From: Syngnathus acus
Lineage: Eukaryota; Chordata; Actinopteri; Syngnathiformes; Syngnathidae
Length of the DNA: 64,000 nt
Direction of reading: 5' to 3'
Assembly (NCBI RefSeq): GCF_901709675.1
Contig: NC_051095.1
Location: 619,001 to 683,000, forward strand
The notes beneath the pieces were generated by a model. That model saw only the letters and a list, made by a program, of their open reading frames with translations, was not told the DNA's origin and ran no database searches. A program made the translations under genes and the position numbers. Positions within the stretch are counted from its first letter, which is position 1. Every line of letters starts with the position of its first letter. Shown here piece after piece: positions 22,869 through 37,900 of the stretch.

Positions 22869-25800
22869 ATGTGGATCCACCCGGAGGAGGTTCTGCTTGC
22901 TGGGCCTCTCTGGGTGTCCGAGCGGGCCAACCCGTTCTTCATCCTGCAGCGGCGGCGGGGACACGGCCGCGGAGGGGGGCTCTCCGGTCCGTCGTCATCC
23001 TCGTCTTTCTCACGATTCCTGTCATTCCTCTTTATTTGTCTTCCTCTTCTGCTGCTTTTGGTCTTTTACCCCTTCCCTTTCGTCATTGTCTTTTATTCTC
23101 CTTTTTCTTCTTTTACAAAGTCAAACGGGTTATGTCTACTCTCATTGTACGTGTCGTCCGGATGGACTTTGGTAGAACACAGCAGCGACTGTTTATGTCT
23201 GTGGGTGCGCGTGCGCGGGCACGGGCACGCGCGCGATGACCGCTTGTTGAATGAATGCGTGAAAGAGCGAATGGACGTCGGCAGCCATGTTGGGCTTGCC
23301 GGTCTGCTGATGGACACGAACTTGTTACTCGCTGGTACCAAGAGGCTGAGTGGGCGCGTCTTGGTACCAACATAAAAAGTTCTGGATACCCTTCATATTG
23401 GTCCCAAAACATTAGGAGCTCTTGCAACAAACGAGTAGTACAAATCGGATCTTCAATCGGTAGGTTTCTCACGCCAGCATCTTGTGTTGGTACCAACTTC
23501 TTGGATTTGTTGGATTTCTCGACAGGAACCTGTGTTGTTGTCGTCTTTTGACGAGGTGGTCTCTGCGTGCAGGTCTACTGGTGGGGACTCTGGATGTGGT
23601 TCTGGACTCCAGCGCCAGGGTGGCCCCCTACAGGATCCTCCTCCAAACGGCCGACTCGCAGATCTTCTGGAACGTTGCCTGCGGTGAGTCCCGCCCCCGG
23701 ATGGGACTCCTGACCCCGACTGACTTTTGACCCGGGGGCGTGTGGCAGGTTCCTCGCGCAAGGAGATTACAGAGCACTGGGATTGGCTGGAGGCGAACCT
23801 GCTGCAGACAGTCGCCACTTTCGACAATGACAGCGACGTCGCCACGTTCGTCAGGGGCAAGATTTCCGTACGTCTTTTATTATTATTATTATTATTCTTT
23901 GAGCTTTTTGGCGACGGCAGTATGAAGTGGGCTCAACCACAGTCGGGGACTCACGAGTAGACTTCCTGCTCGGCACAGGGCCTGATCGCAGAGGAGAAGC
24001 GGGCCACGACGGGCCACGACGGGCAGGAAGAGGATTGCAGTAAGTTCCAGGAAGCCCAGCTGAAGATGCGCAAACTGTTTGGGATGCCCGAAGAGGAGAA
24101 GCTGGTCAACTACTACTCGTGCAGCTACTGGAAAGGTCGCGTGCCGCGGCAGGGCTGGCTCTACCTGTCTGTCAATCACCTCTGCTTCTACTCCTTCCTA
24201 CTGGGCAAGGAAGGTATACGACACGACACGACACCTTCTGGAGAGGGTCGCTATCGGCGCGGTCCCATACACTTCCTGTGTCGTATGTGCATTGGTGGCA
24301 GTCACTCTGGTGGTCCCGTGGACAGAAGTGACCCAGCTGGAGAAGAACGCCACCCTGTTGTTCCCGGAAAGCGTTCGTGTGAGAACTCGGGTCGGGGAGC
24401 ACTTCTTCTCCGTGTTCCTCAACATCAACGACACCTTCAAGTTGATGGAGCAGCTGGCCAACATGGCCATGCGGCAGCTGCTGGACAACGAGGCCTTCGC
24501 CGCCGACCTCTCGCTGCCCAAACCCCGCAAGACCCTCAAGAACGTCTCCGCCCTCAAGAGGTCCGGGAAGTTCCTCTTTCTTGATTCGGCCGCCGCCGCT
24601 CACGCTGGGATGTTTTGCGGGCAGGGATCTGGACGCGCGGGCCAAGAACGAGCGTTACCGGAGCACCTTCCGTCTGACGCAGGACGAGCGTCTGGACGGA
24701 CACACGGACTGCACGCTGTGGACGCCCTTCGCCAAGATGCACGTGGTGGGCCAGCTCTTCATCTCCAACAACTACATCTGCTTCCGGAGCCGAGAAGAAG
24801 ACCTGTGCCAGCTCATCATCCCGCTCAGAGAGGTCCAATGGACGCTTTGCGACGGGCTGAATTTTCACCCCAATTTCGTCGGGCCGACCAAAACCCGACT
24901 CCATTCTCGGTGAATTTTACGCGAACGAGCAAAAAGTGTGCTTGCTGAGCCGTTTTCTTGTCGCCGCGTTGGGCCCGCCAGGTTTCCATCGTGGAGAAGG
25001 CGGACAGCAGCAGCGTTCTGCCGTGTCCCGTGTCCATCAGCACCAAGAACAAAATCAACTTCCTGTTTGCCAACCTTAAAGATCGGGACTTCCTGGTCCA
25101 GCGCATCTCCGACTTCCTGCAGAGGACTCCCGACGACAGCTCGTGGGGGGACGTCAGTCCTCTGGCGGCCGCGGTGCGATCGCCTCATTCATTTGCTTGT
25201 CATTTATCAGTGTGCGGGCAACACTGGGAGGGAGTCTTTAAGGTTGTTGTCCTTTTGCCCCGCCCTCCCTACCTCCAGGCATCTTCCGGCGGCGCCAAGG
25301 AGCGCCACTATCACCCCGACGTGCCCACGGCCACACAAGGACTTCTGCAACTTTACCACAAAGACGCTCCAGAGGACCTGGGACCCAAAGCTGTGAGTCC
25401 GCCGAAACACGCTTTCTATGCCGGTTCGCTCGCAAAAGAACCGGTGAGACAAACCAACTTATATACTTACGAAACGTGCACATCAAATACGAACGTAAAA
25501 CATACGTAGCACTTTGGCCTGCGAGTCAACAAACGGGGCACCTTCGTTCAATCCCTTCACTTCTTGTGCCCTCGAAGTTAGACTTACTTTTGGTTTATCT
25601 TGAAACTTAATATTAACAATGTACAAATGACAAAATTGAAATACATTCAATTGAAATGATCAGTTCAACCTGGATGTTTTCATTTGCCGCACTTTTTATC
25701 GAATCTCTTTGTTCGAAAATACTTTAAAATGCATTCAAATATTCTAATCAGTGCTCCTCCTTTTTAATTGTGTCCGATTGACAAGTTAAACAGAGCACAC

Positions 25801-28800
25801 TGACAAATAATGCGGACATTTAGGCTGGATGCCATCCAGCCATGGTCCAGACTTTGCTGGCGCTCACGTTGTGTCGTGTGACAATCATCGGTGTGCGTCA
25901 GATGAAGGAGAAGATGAAGGAGGAGGCGTGGAACATCCACTTTTCCGAGTTTGGCCGCGGAGTCTGCATGTACAGGACGTCCAAAAGCCGAGAATTAGTC
26001 CTGGGCGGCATTCCGGAAAGGCTCCGAGGAGAACTCTGGTTGCTCTTCTCAGGTAGGCGGCCGGCGCTCGCTCTTTTTGGCCTCTTTCCGCTGCTTCTCC
26101 TCTCTCCCGTGACTCTTGTCGGCCTTGGCGTTTTGTTGCTTCCCCCTGGCGTCCCGCGTCGGTAGGAGCGCGCAACGAGATGTCCATGCACGCCGGTTAC
26201 TACGGCGACCTGGTGGAGCGGGCGGCGGGCCTGTGCTCTTTGGCCACGGAGGAGATCGAGCGGGACCTGCACCGCTCCATGCCCGAGCACCGAGCCTTCC
26301 AGAACGAGACGGGCATCGGCGCCCTGCGCCGCGTCCTGACGGCCTACGCCCACAGGAACCCGGGCATCGGCTACTGCCAGGTGGGCGACGCCTCCGAGCG
26401 GCCGGCCGGGCGGGGCGGGGCGCCGGCGTGACTGACGACGTGCCCCGACCGCAGGCCATGAACATCGTGACGTCGGTGCTGCTGCTGTACTGCACTGAGG
26501 AGGAGGCCTTCTGGCTGCTGGTGGCGCTCTGCGAGCGCATGCTGCCCGACTACTACAACACCAGGGTCGTGGGTACGCCGCCGCCGCATTGGCTCACAAG
26601 TGACTGCGTCTCAGCATGCGTCCTCGCGGCTGACCCGTGTTTGCTTGAAGGCGCTCTGGTGGACCAGGGGGTGTTTGAAGACCTGACCCGGGCCTTCCTG
26701 CCCCTGTTGTACCAGCACATGCAGGATCTGGGCGTCATCTCCACCATCAGCCTGTCGTGGTTCCTCACCCTCTTCCTGTCCGTCATGCCCTTCGACAGCG
26801 CCGTGGTCCTGGTCGACTGCTTCTTCTACGAGGGCATCAAAGTCATCTTCCAGGTACGCCGGCCGTCATCCCGGGCTGCCTGCCACGTTGTCACGCTCCC
26901 GTGCTGCCTGCAGGTGGCGCTGGCAGTGCTCCACGACAACATGGACGCCTTGTTGGCCTGCAGCGACGAGGGCGAAGCCATGACCGTCCTGGGAAGGTAA
27001 CGGCCGGTCGCCGTTGAGCGCCTGGTGGGATGTAGCGCCAGCGGCTGGACACGTGATGCGCGTGTGAAGGTACCTGGACCACGTGGTGAACAAGCAGATC
27101 GCCACGCCGCCTGTCCCCCACCTGCACGCCCTCCTCACCGGCGGAGACGAGCCGCCGCCCGAGATTGACATCTTCGAACTCGTCCAGTCCTCCTATGAGG
27201 TCAGACCGGGAGGATGACCTTTACCTGAGCCTCAGTTGCTTCCATCTCCAATTTTCACGCAAAGACCTTGTAGAGCCACCGTCTTTCTTACCAGTTTTAC
27301 AAGTTCTCTCACAGTGCATGTAGGCGGGGCTTAGCGCGAGGGCCGCAATATTGGCGCGAGGGCGACAGAACGCCAGCCGCGCGTTCAAATTGTCGAGTTC
27401 GCTGCCTAACCAACCGGCTGACTTGTGCGAGCAGAAGTTCAGCGGCCTTCGCTCCGATGTCATCGAGCAGATGAGGTTCAAGCAGAGGTTAAAGGTGATC
27501 CAGTCTCTGGAGGACACGGCAAAACGGAGCGTGGTGAGCCGGGGTCTCGGGCTAATGGGCTAACGGGCTAACAGGTTGAGGACAAAGACGGACGGCTGCC
27601 TTCTGTGCGCAGGTGCGAGCCATGGTGACCGAGTCGGCCTTCGGCATGGAGGAGTTGGAGGAGCTCTACTGCCTCTTTAAGGTGAGACGGGACGGGAGGG
27701 ACGCTCGACGACGGCTGACCGACCGATGCTGGTTTCAGGCCCGGCACATGAGCAGCCGCTACTGGGGCTCGGGCGGCACTGCGGCGGAGCGACACGACCC
27801 TAGCCTGCCCTACCTGGAGCAGTACCGCATCGACGCCGCTCAGTTCTCGCAGCTCTTCTGCGCCCTGGCCGCCTGGCGCTGCGCCGGGCACGCGCCCGTC
27901 CTGGCCGGCCGACTCTTCAGGACGCTGGATCGCGACCGCGACGGCCTGGTCAACTTCAAGGAGTTTGTCACGGCGCTCAGTGAGTCTGCGAAGGTCGCTG
28001 GCGCGTGACCTTGGTCCTCGTGCTCGCCTCGCTCTTTGTGCAGGTGGGATGTACCACGGCGACATGACAGACAAGCTCAAGCTGCTTTACAAGCTCCACC
28101 TGCCGCCTGGTAACCTTTGTATATTTGCCCGAGCGTTTGAACGTGGGCCAGTACGGAGGTGATCGTGTGTGTCTGTCCGTCTCGTGCTAGCACGGCCAAA
28201 AACCATTCACGTCATTGTTTGTGTGTCAGCTCTGTGTCCCGAGGAGGCGGAGTCCGCGCTGGAGGCTGCAAACTTCTTCACCGATGACACGCCTAAAGGT
28301 AAGCACGCACTTTGGTCGGCGGCCATGGATTTAGTTTGCGTGAAAAGCTTCAAGGGGCTTCTCTTCCTCCCTTTCTTCTTGCTCCTCCAGAATCGTCCGT
28401 CTTGTCTCTTAAAGACAGTTTTGCACCGCAGCAAGTGACAGCAGGTTTGGTTGGGATGATGATGATGATGACATGACGATGATAATGATGATAACCATGA
28501 CGACGATAACGCAAAGCACTAGGGTTAGGGTTCGCATTGCAAAGCATGTATGCATTTACAGAACGGCTAATAAATGAAAAACAATACAACAGAACACAAC
28601 ATGAAACTAAAGGGATCCATAAATATCGTGGATTATGGTAAGGAGAGAAGGAAAGCCACGGCCTTGTTTCTGCAGTGAGTGACATGAATGTGTTTTACCG
28701 ACGTCGAAAGTAGCAAGTGGAAATGGCGTCGATTTGTCCCATGATGTCAATGCGCAACGCTGTTTTAATACCCAAGCGTGATCTGTCACTTGAGGCACGT

Positions 28801-29692
28801 AAATGCAGTCGATGAAAACAACAAGGGCCCCAAAACAGATCCCCGTGGTACACCAGACTGACAATGACGACTGACAATGACGACGATGGTGACGTAGCTG
28901 ACGATGGCGATGACCGTGGTGTGCAGGTGAGGACGCCAACGCCGAGTCTGACGGCAGCAGCGAGGAGAAGAAAGGTAACGTTTGCGTCGCCGCCGTTTGA
29001 CTGCATGTTGGAATGCGGCTGGGGTCGTGACCTTTGACCTTGACCCACAGAGGACTACAGGTACTACCTGCGGATGTGGGCCAAAGAGAAGGAGCCCAAA
29101 CAGGAATCCATCAAAGATCTTCCTCGGATGAACCAGGTCAGCACTCAGCTCTCGCACGTGTTCGAATCGGTTAGTCTGATGAAGTCTGACGTTGACGCGG
29201 GTGTAGGAGCAGTTCATCGAGCTGTGCAAGTCTCTGTACAACATGTTCAGTGAAGAGGAGCACGATGAGCAGCAGCTCTACCACGCCATCGCCACCGTCG
29301 CCAGCCTGCTGCTTCGCATCGGCGAAGTCGGAAAGAAGTTCAACAACGGCGACAGGCAGGGCGCGGCCGGACGGCAGGCGCCGGCCGACATCCGCCCGGA
29401 GGAGGCCCGAGACGACACGTCGGCGTCATCGTTCTCCACGCTGAGCGATGACGCATCGTCGGCCGATGAAGGCGGCGAGGGGCCGAGGAGGAGGCGGGTC
29501 AGCGTAGCCGACGCCGATTGGTCCGTCACCTTCGAGCAGGTTCTGGCGTCCATGTTGACCGAGCCTGCGCTGGTGGACTACTTTGAGAGGAAGAGAAGCA
29601 TCCAGGCCCGTATTGCCGCTTGCCAGACACGCCGGGCGGCGGAGCGTCAGAGCAGCTCTGCCTCTTCGGACCGCGAACGTGGCGACACTTGA
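22869..29692 (+). CDS. tbc1d9b: TBC1D9B-like Rab GTPase-activating protein
   Basis: Twenty-three exons join in phase to 1157 residues: 22869-22986, 23573-23683, 23749-23867, 23979-24213, 24302-24560, 24625-24832, 24982-25173, 25279-25392, 25902-26052, 26166-26380, 26455-26572, 26651-26853, 26914-26996, 27070-27199, 27435-27533, 27613-27681, 27739-27979, 28044-28109, 28230-28298, 28391-28444, 28927-28974, 29051-29136, 29207-29692. Two GRAM lipid-binding domains (about 150-225 and 285-355) precede a TBC domain with both catalytic fingers present: IERDLHR (Arg539) and YCQ (Gln574). An EF-hand loop [12 protein letters not shown] lies at about 872-883. It should stimulate GTP hydrolysis on endosomal Rabs. 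TBC1D9, 9B, 8 and 8B are similar; I choose 9B because of the rnf130-mrnip-sqstm1 neighbourhood. AATAAA at 29760-29765 is the poly(A) signal. Confidence 0.9.
25460..25615 (+). repeat. Interspersed repeat in tbc1d9b intron 8
   Basis: Parts of this stretch (cacatcaaatac, cactttggcc, then gtgccctcgaagttagactt) recur in the same order at 54605-54835. The rest of the about 500-bp intron (25393-25901) is AT-rich with nothing recognisable. Confidence 0.5.
28445..28926 (+). repeat. tbc1d9b intron 20 with GATGAT-rich microsatellites
   Basis: Degenerate GAT/GAC trinucleotide tracts occur at about 28456-28510 and 28855-28915. Between them is unremarkable sequence with no open reading frame consistent with splicing. 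Confidence 0.5.
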
Positions 29693-29765
29693 CCTCTGGC
29701 CTTCTCGCGCGTCCTGGTGCTTCACGTTACTGGCAGCTGCCTGGCTGTTCCTCTTTTGCAATAAA

Positions 29766-30546
29766 AGACCCACAGTAAGGGTGGGTGGTTATGGCAAACA
29801 TTCTTTTTCCTCAAACAAATACCCATTTTCTATGGAAGCGTACTGTTGCCGGCTGCCACCCAAGAAACAAAACAAAAGTGATGTGATAAGTGTCCCGCGT
29901 TTCAATGGCCGAAGTAGTCCTTAGCGCTATACTAATGGGCAAAACAAGACAGAGCAATTCCTTCTGGTTCAGCTCAGTAGTTCAGAATTCGCACTGTATA
30001 ATCATCATCATCGTGTTCCAAAAGATTTCCTTTTTATTTCAAATAAATTTATCATGTTTAAATGTGACATTGAACTTTTTCTAGTGTGGCAGCAGAATGT
30101 TTCAGTAGTTTTCTCTGTGTTAAAAATTGAACTTTTGGGCATTTTTCCCCTGTTTCTGCAAACGTTTCATCTGAAATACAAATCTTATTGGTCTGGGGGT
30201 TGGAAAAAAAATAATCCATTTGGGTTTCAGACCAAAAAGAACAGACTCGTGAAAGGCTGAGATTTGATTTGCCACAAACTTCGCAAAATGCAAATTTGAG
30301 AAGAATGTCTTTTAATGTGAAAGAGACGTGATCTCGTTTCCTGTTGGATGGAAATGCTCGTGTGACGTTTTAAGTGACTGAAATTTGATAAATAAATGTG
30401 GAGCGCTCTGTTGTTTGCGTGGTGGCCAATAAATAATAAACAAATATTTATCTTTTTTTAATCCTGACAGCAATGAAGTGCATATTTTTGTGAAGACACT
30501 GACATATTTGGGCTTCTATGCGATGCCCGAATGTGACGCCCGGATG
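29766..30546. other. Spacer between tbc1d9b and the hAT element
   Basis: AT-rich DNA after the tbc1d9b poly(A) signal. No coding exon or repeat end is recognised until the target duplication of the hAT element at 30539-30546. Confidence 0.4.
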
Positions 30547-30688
30547 TAGTGATGTGCATTCCAGTTCTTTTAAGTGAACTGAATCTTTTGAATCAGTTCA
30601 CTCAAGAGATTCGTTCAAACGTTGTTTTTTTTTATTTTATAAATCAAATAATCAAAAATCATAGTCAAAGCTTCACAGAAAGTGAAAC

Positions 30689-31090
30689 GTGCCACACCCG
30701 CCCTCACCCCCACTTTCTGATTGGCTGGTTGATCTGTGACGTCACTCAGACACTCCATTAGGTACACGGCCATTTTCAGGTGTACCTAATCACAGGCCAC
30801 TACATTAGGGAAAAAGCTTAAGTGAAAGTGAAAAGTGCCACACCCGCCCTCACCCCCACTTTCTGATTGGCTGTTTGCCCTGTGACGGCACTCGGACACT
30901 CCATTAGGTACACCACTATTTTCAGGTGTTCCTAATAACAGGCCAATTCATGAGGGAAAAATCATGGTCAAAGCTTAAATGAAAGTGAAAAGTGCCACAC
31001 CCGCCCTCACCCCCACTTTCTGATTGGCTGTTTGATCTGTGACGTCACTCGGACACGCCATTAGGCACGCCACCATTTTCAGGTTCGTTC
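30689..31090 (+). repeat. Three tandem units with CACCC, CCAAT and CRE motifs
   Basis: Units begin at 30689, 30835 and 30992 (spacing 146 and 157). Each holds cgccctcacccccac, then gattggctg (inverted CCAAT), then tgacgtcac (CRE; the second unit is mutated to tgacggcac), then cattaggtacac-like sequence. The combination resembles a proximal promoter, but it is inside the hAT element. Confidence 0.8.
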
Positions 31091-31885
31091 GCGAAGATTC
31101 ACGAGTGAGTGACAGACAGCGAGCGTTGCTGCTATGCCATCCGACACACGTTATGCCGACATTGATGTTTTAATTTTGTATTTGTTGGATTGTAGTTGAT
31201 GGTGTTATTCTACCGAATGTGTTTCTGTCTGAATAAAAGGTTGAAAAATAATCCGTTATGCCGACATTTGTCATTTTGGGGGACACCAACTCATATAACA
31301 ACGTAAAACACATACATATTGTCATATAAAGCAGTCAAATAAAGCAGTCATATAAAGCAGTCAAATGTCAGATTTTTATGTTTTAATTGGCGAATATAAA
31401 ACCAAGGAATAAAACACCAGACAAGTTTTCACATAAATGTTTATTAAAATAATAATAATAATCATCAAAGTAAATTTCAAACCAGCAATCGAATGTGAAA
31501 TTGCAGTAGATATATTGGATAACAATATTTAGGCTTATATATGCATACATGTTATTTAAAAAGTGTTCTAAAATCAAGATGACCCAAAGAGAAGCATAAT
31601 CTCCCCGTTGTTGCATAACGGCGCATCCCTTCATGCAATAAAGTTAGCCGTTAGCTTGGAGAAAACGTGCATAAAGTCAGTGAGTGGTTCTTTCTTTCCT
31701 TGGCAAATCGTAAATCGACATTCTGGCTTCCATAGTTCACGCCAGGAGGGAGACGCAACGCGTTCACTGACTGATCCGTTGATGCACGGGAAGGAAGGCA
31801 GTTCACCCATTGACTCGTTCGCGAACGGGAAAGTCAGGATTCGTTCCCTCACTGAGCCGTTCTCGCGATGAACTGGAAAAGCAAA

Positions 31886-31949
31886 TCACTCACTCACTCA
31901 CTCACTCACTCACTCACTCACTCACTCACTCACTCACTCACTCACTCAC
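31886..31949 (+). repeat. (TCAC)n microsatellite
   Basis: About sixteen perfect TCAC units inside the hAT element, next to the motif cactcac that also occurs in its ends, so the tract may have grown from element sequence. Confidence 0.95.
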
Positions 31950-32317
31950 AGCTCCGTTCAGTTGGTGAACGGGAAATGCAATTGACGACTGTTTGTGAAT
32001 GGGAAGTGACGTCATTTTCTTCTTCGTTTTGTTTTACGGCGAGGTGGCACCAGCTTCAGGGCGCATTACCGACACCTACTGGTTGAAGTCATATGAACTG
32101 AAAAGAGAACGAATCACTTTAAGAAGTGATTCGTTCACTCTCGTTCACTGAAAAGATTCGTTCTTTTGAACGAATCATCGTTCACTCACGAGCCAACACT
32201 ACCCGGATGTGACATAGGTTTTCAAACAAAGCCCGGCCGGCAAAGGAGCGGAAAACACAGGGGTTTTTTTTGGTGTTGTTTTTCCTCTTTATTTTTGTAA
32301 ACTGTCTGGCTTTTGAC

Positions 32318-33536
32318 ATGTCTCAAACGTTTCACGTGGTTAAATGTTTCCGCTGCGACTGCTTCCAGGTGCACCAAGTAAGAGCAACTCAAACACGTCG
32401 TACACACGGGAAGCAAGCCAACGGCTTCTAACGTTGCCAATGACGTTTATATTAATGGGGATGAAAAGCGCCCTTAGAACCAGCCTCTAAAATAGTTGTC
32501 AGTAAGAGTACATCATTACGTAAAATGGCTGCCCTTTGGCTTCAGCCGCCCAATTGTCAAATCATGATGAAATGTCCGTGGTCCGGCTTGACGTCACACA
32601 ATCGCTGTTAAAAATGTGCACGAGAAGCGGTACAGTACATCAAATTGTGGCAGGTGAAGAAGGTGAAAAAGTGGACGTGTAAACTCTGCGGGGTGATGCA
32701 ATTTTTGCTCAAGGTAAGCAGATGAACGCGCGCGCGCGCGCGCGATGTCATCAAGTTGACTTTGCGTTCACTCTTACGAATAAATGCATCCGAACGGAAT
32801 GTTCGCAATGCCACATGATGAAGGAATTCGGCAGAGGCGGCGCAGCAGACTGCAGACGGCACGTTCAGAAGCTGAACGCCACCAGGGGCGCCATGTTGGA
32901 AGAACGAGATGTCCGGTCGCTAAGGTAACGACACAAAGTGACTCACGCAGGGTGATTCATTTGACGGATTATGTGGATTTATAACATCAACGAGTGATTG
33001 GCAGGAAGCAGCCAGAAGGGGAAAGAAGAAGCGAAGGCCAGCAAGATGAACAAGTGAGATGACGCTCATGCGCACACACACGAGCAAGCGCTCATCTTGC
33101 TCCAGGTCCATCCACAGGTGAGCCGCTGGAGCAAATACGTAGTCACACCTGAGGACGACGACGACGACCAAGATGTACTTTCAAAGGACACGCAATGTTT
33201 CCGAGACAACATCTTGACCGACAGGTGATGTTTGTTAGGCTACAGCACCCACTGGCAACCTCATTGTCAGAATACATCCTAATACGTGTGTGGGTGTGCA
33301 TCAGAAAGATGCAGCGTGAAGATGTACCTCAGGCGAGGTCAACTGCTACTCCTGGCCCGTTGAGCAACGCCAGCACGCGCAATGCTAAGCGACTTTTGTC
33401 TTTTGCTTCGGCGCCAGCGTCGTCACTGGGATGCGACACCTCCGGCCTCAACGGCGCCGTCACTTGGCGGCCCAAACCCTTGTTGCCTGCCTCCTCCAGG
33501 TTTGACAGCGGAGATGACTTTGACGTGAGCTTCTGA
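32318..33536 (+). CDS. mrnip: MRNIP (MRN complex-interacting protein)
   Basis: Exons 32318-32377, 32654-32713, 32824-32924, 33005-33053, 33118-33224 and 33305-33536 join to 202 residues. The N-terminus (MSQTFHVVKCFRCDCFQVHQ, then KWTCKLCG) forms a paired-cysteine zinc-binding fold, followed by DCRRHVQKLN and a SRWSKY segment, all hallmarks of MRNIP. The C-terminus ends with an acidic phenylalanine-containing tail (GDDFDVSF) like that of the human protein. MRNIP binds the MRE11-RAD50-NBS1 complex and limits MRE11 activity at damaged or reversed forks. It is shorter than the human form. The exon 3 acceptor has a weak pyrimidine tract. AATAAA at 33631-33636 is the poly(A) signal. The gene converges with sqstm1. 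Confidence 0.85.
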
Positions 33537-33663
33537 TGAAAACGTTGATGACCTTCACTTATTTAAATTGGGAGTTATTTTGCAAGTCTGAAAATTCCCC
33601 AAACTTTGAAACTTTACGTTGACCTCTTCAAATAAAATAATCAGTCAAGCTGAGCAAAGCGTT

Positions 33664-33669
33664 TTTATT
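33664..33669 (-). terminator. sqstm1: Poly(A) signal of sqstm1
   Basis: AATAAA on the minus strand, 118 bases after the sqstm1 stop. The plus-strand signal of mrnip is at 33631-33636, so the two transcripts probably overlap at their 3' ends. Confidence 0.7.
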
Positions 33670-33786
33670 GAGTATCAATCAATTCATTTGATTACAGACT
33701 TTAGTGAATAGAGTAGTACTGATTACTGCTTTTAATCTGATGTCGCAGAAGCTAAGAAGCGTGTGCTAGGACGCCTATTGCTGGAA

Positions 33787-36523
<2,737 letters not shown>

Positions 36524-36600
36524 CTTGACCGCTGGCTGCTGCTTGTACGCTTGCGCGCGCTTCTTCAACTCGTCGTGGTCGAACCGACTAGGGTACTTTG

Positions 36601-36609
36601 TGACGCAGC
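36601..36609 (+). promoter_or_regulatory. sqstm1: Antioxidant response element in the sqstm1 promoter
   Basis: TGACGCAGC fits the NRF2/small-Maf consensus TGACnnnGC, about 80 bases upstream of the sqstm1 start codon. Further upstream are CCAAT motifs on either strand (near 36689, 36725 and 36759). Mammalian SQSTM1 is a known NRF2 target through such an element. Function in this fish is inferred. Confidence 0.6.
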
Positions 36610-36809
36610 TTTTAAACGCTTTGTCTTGACTCTGAGTCGGCTCCTTCCGGGATGGGCGTTACCATGGAAAGTCAATATTTACGTGTTGCCCGATTGGTTC
36701 GGCGCTCAAAACCCGCCCACACTAGCCAATGAGAAGCCTGGAGATGACGGCGCCTTTTCCAATCGGGGGAATTCCCCTCTTCCCACGTGACCCCCTCCGC
36801 CAAAGATGA

Positions 36810-37660
36810 CGCGTGGCCCCAAAAATTCGCCTTGTCACTCCGACGTCAACAACAAAACATTGGTTGGTATAACTTACAACCTTTTCATTTTTCTTTCAGT
36901 GAATAACATATTTGATCAATTGACCAAACAAGTGTCCTTTTTTCGTAAATTGCTTTTCAGTATTTTCTTTTCTCTTCAGACATCTTTGTTATTATGGTCA
37001 CGTCATTAAGTCTTTCAAACTATTTCTTTCCATCTGTCGACTGATTTTTCTAAGTTTTAATTCCATCCCTATGTTCAAACCCAGGTGACAATGCAGAAAG
37101 AGCACAAGCAAAATGAATACGATTTAGTTGCTGGTGTGGTCCAGAAAAAAATAATTCTTCATAGGACAATTTCATTTGGATTTGACATAAAGACAGTTGG
37201 TCTGCTTTCTTGGAGGATATTTACGGTTAAGGCTGAAATTTCAAATGAGACAGTCTCAAAACAACCCATAGTAATTGATCATTCTGAAAATCATTGATTT
37301 GAATAAAACACATTATCCAATCGCTCTGTTGAAGAAATCTCTTCAAAGCAGAACATTTTATTTCAAGCAATTTAAGTTTGAAAAAACAAAAACGATTGAA
37401 ACTATAAAGGCAGGAGGTAAGTATATGTAACAATGCACACTCCCACAAGGAAAAGAAACAGCAATTTTGCTTACATGACAAGCACTTTTTTTTTTTTGCG
37501 ACGACACAAATGTGGAAGCCAACTCACCTCCCAAATATTTACGTGAGCATAAGAACACATTTGTCGTCAGCCTTTAACTATAAAGTGATATTGATGACGC
37601 TTTCCGCCTATTTTATGAACATATGAAATAGAATCTTTATTAAATTGTTCAAACCTTTGT
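36810..37660. other. Intergenic spacer, sqstm1-rnf4
   Basis: AT-rich DNA between the sqstm1 promoter and the 3' end of rnf4. No coding exon or clear repeat seen. Confidence 0.4.
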
Positions 37661-37900
37661 CAAACAAATGTTGTCATGGATTTTTCTAGAGGAGGCAACT
37701 TTCGGAAATAAAAGCTAGCCTCGAACCTTCTCGAACATTCCGCCGACATTTGCCGTCCGTCCGGTCCTTCCCGTCGGGTGACCGCACGCTCCCGACGTGC
37801 AACGCGCGCGCGTGTGTGTGTACGCGGCGCTTTATTTATTAAGTAGAACACAAACACAAGAACGGGGTAAAAGGAGAGGGGACGCAAACAGGGGAGGCGC

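Larger units (their letters stand above)
30547..32201. mobile_element. Non-autonomous hAT-type DNA transposon with 8-bp target duplication
   Basis: The 8-bp CCCGGATG occurs immediately before (30539-30546) and after (32202-32209) the element. The ends read tagtgatg... and ...ccaacacta, i.e. imperfect terminal inverted repeats of TAGTGTTG type, as expected for hAT. Just inside both ends are runs of gaacgaatc/gattcgttc and ttcactcacgag motifs with palindromic character. The interior holds three copies of a GC-rich unit and a (TCAC)n tract but no transposase. It lies directly upstream of mrnip, leaving only about 110 bases before that gene's start codon. Confidence 0.85.

Noticed and set aside
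28518-28535. Telomere-like gggttagggtt
   Set aside because: Only about two units inside a tbc1d9b intron; expected by chance.
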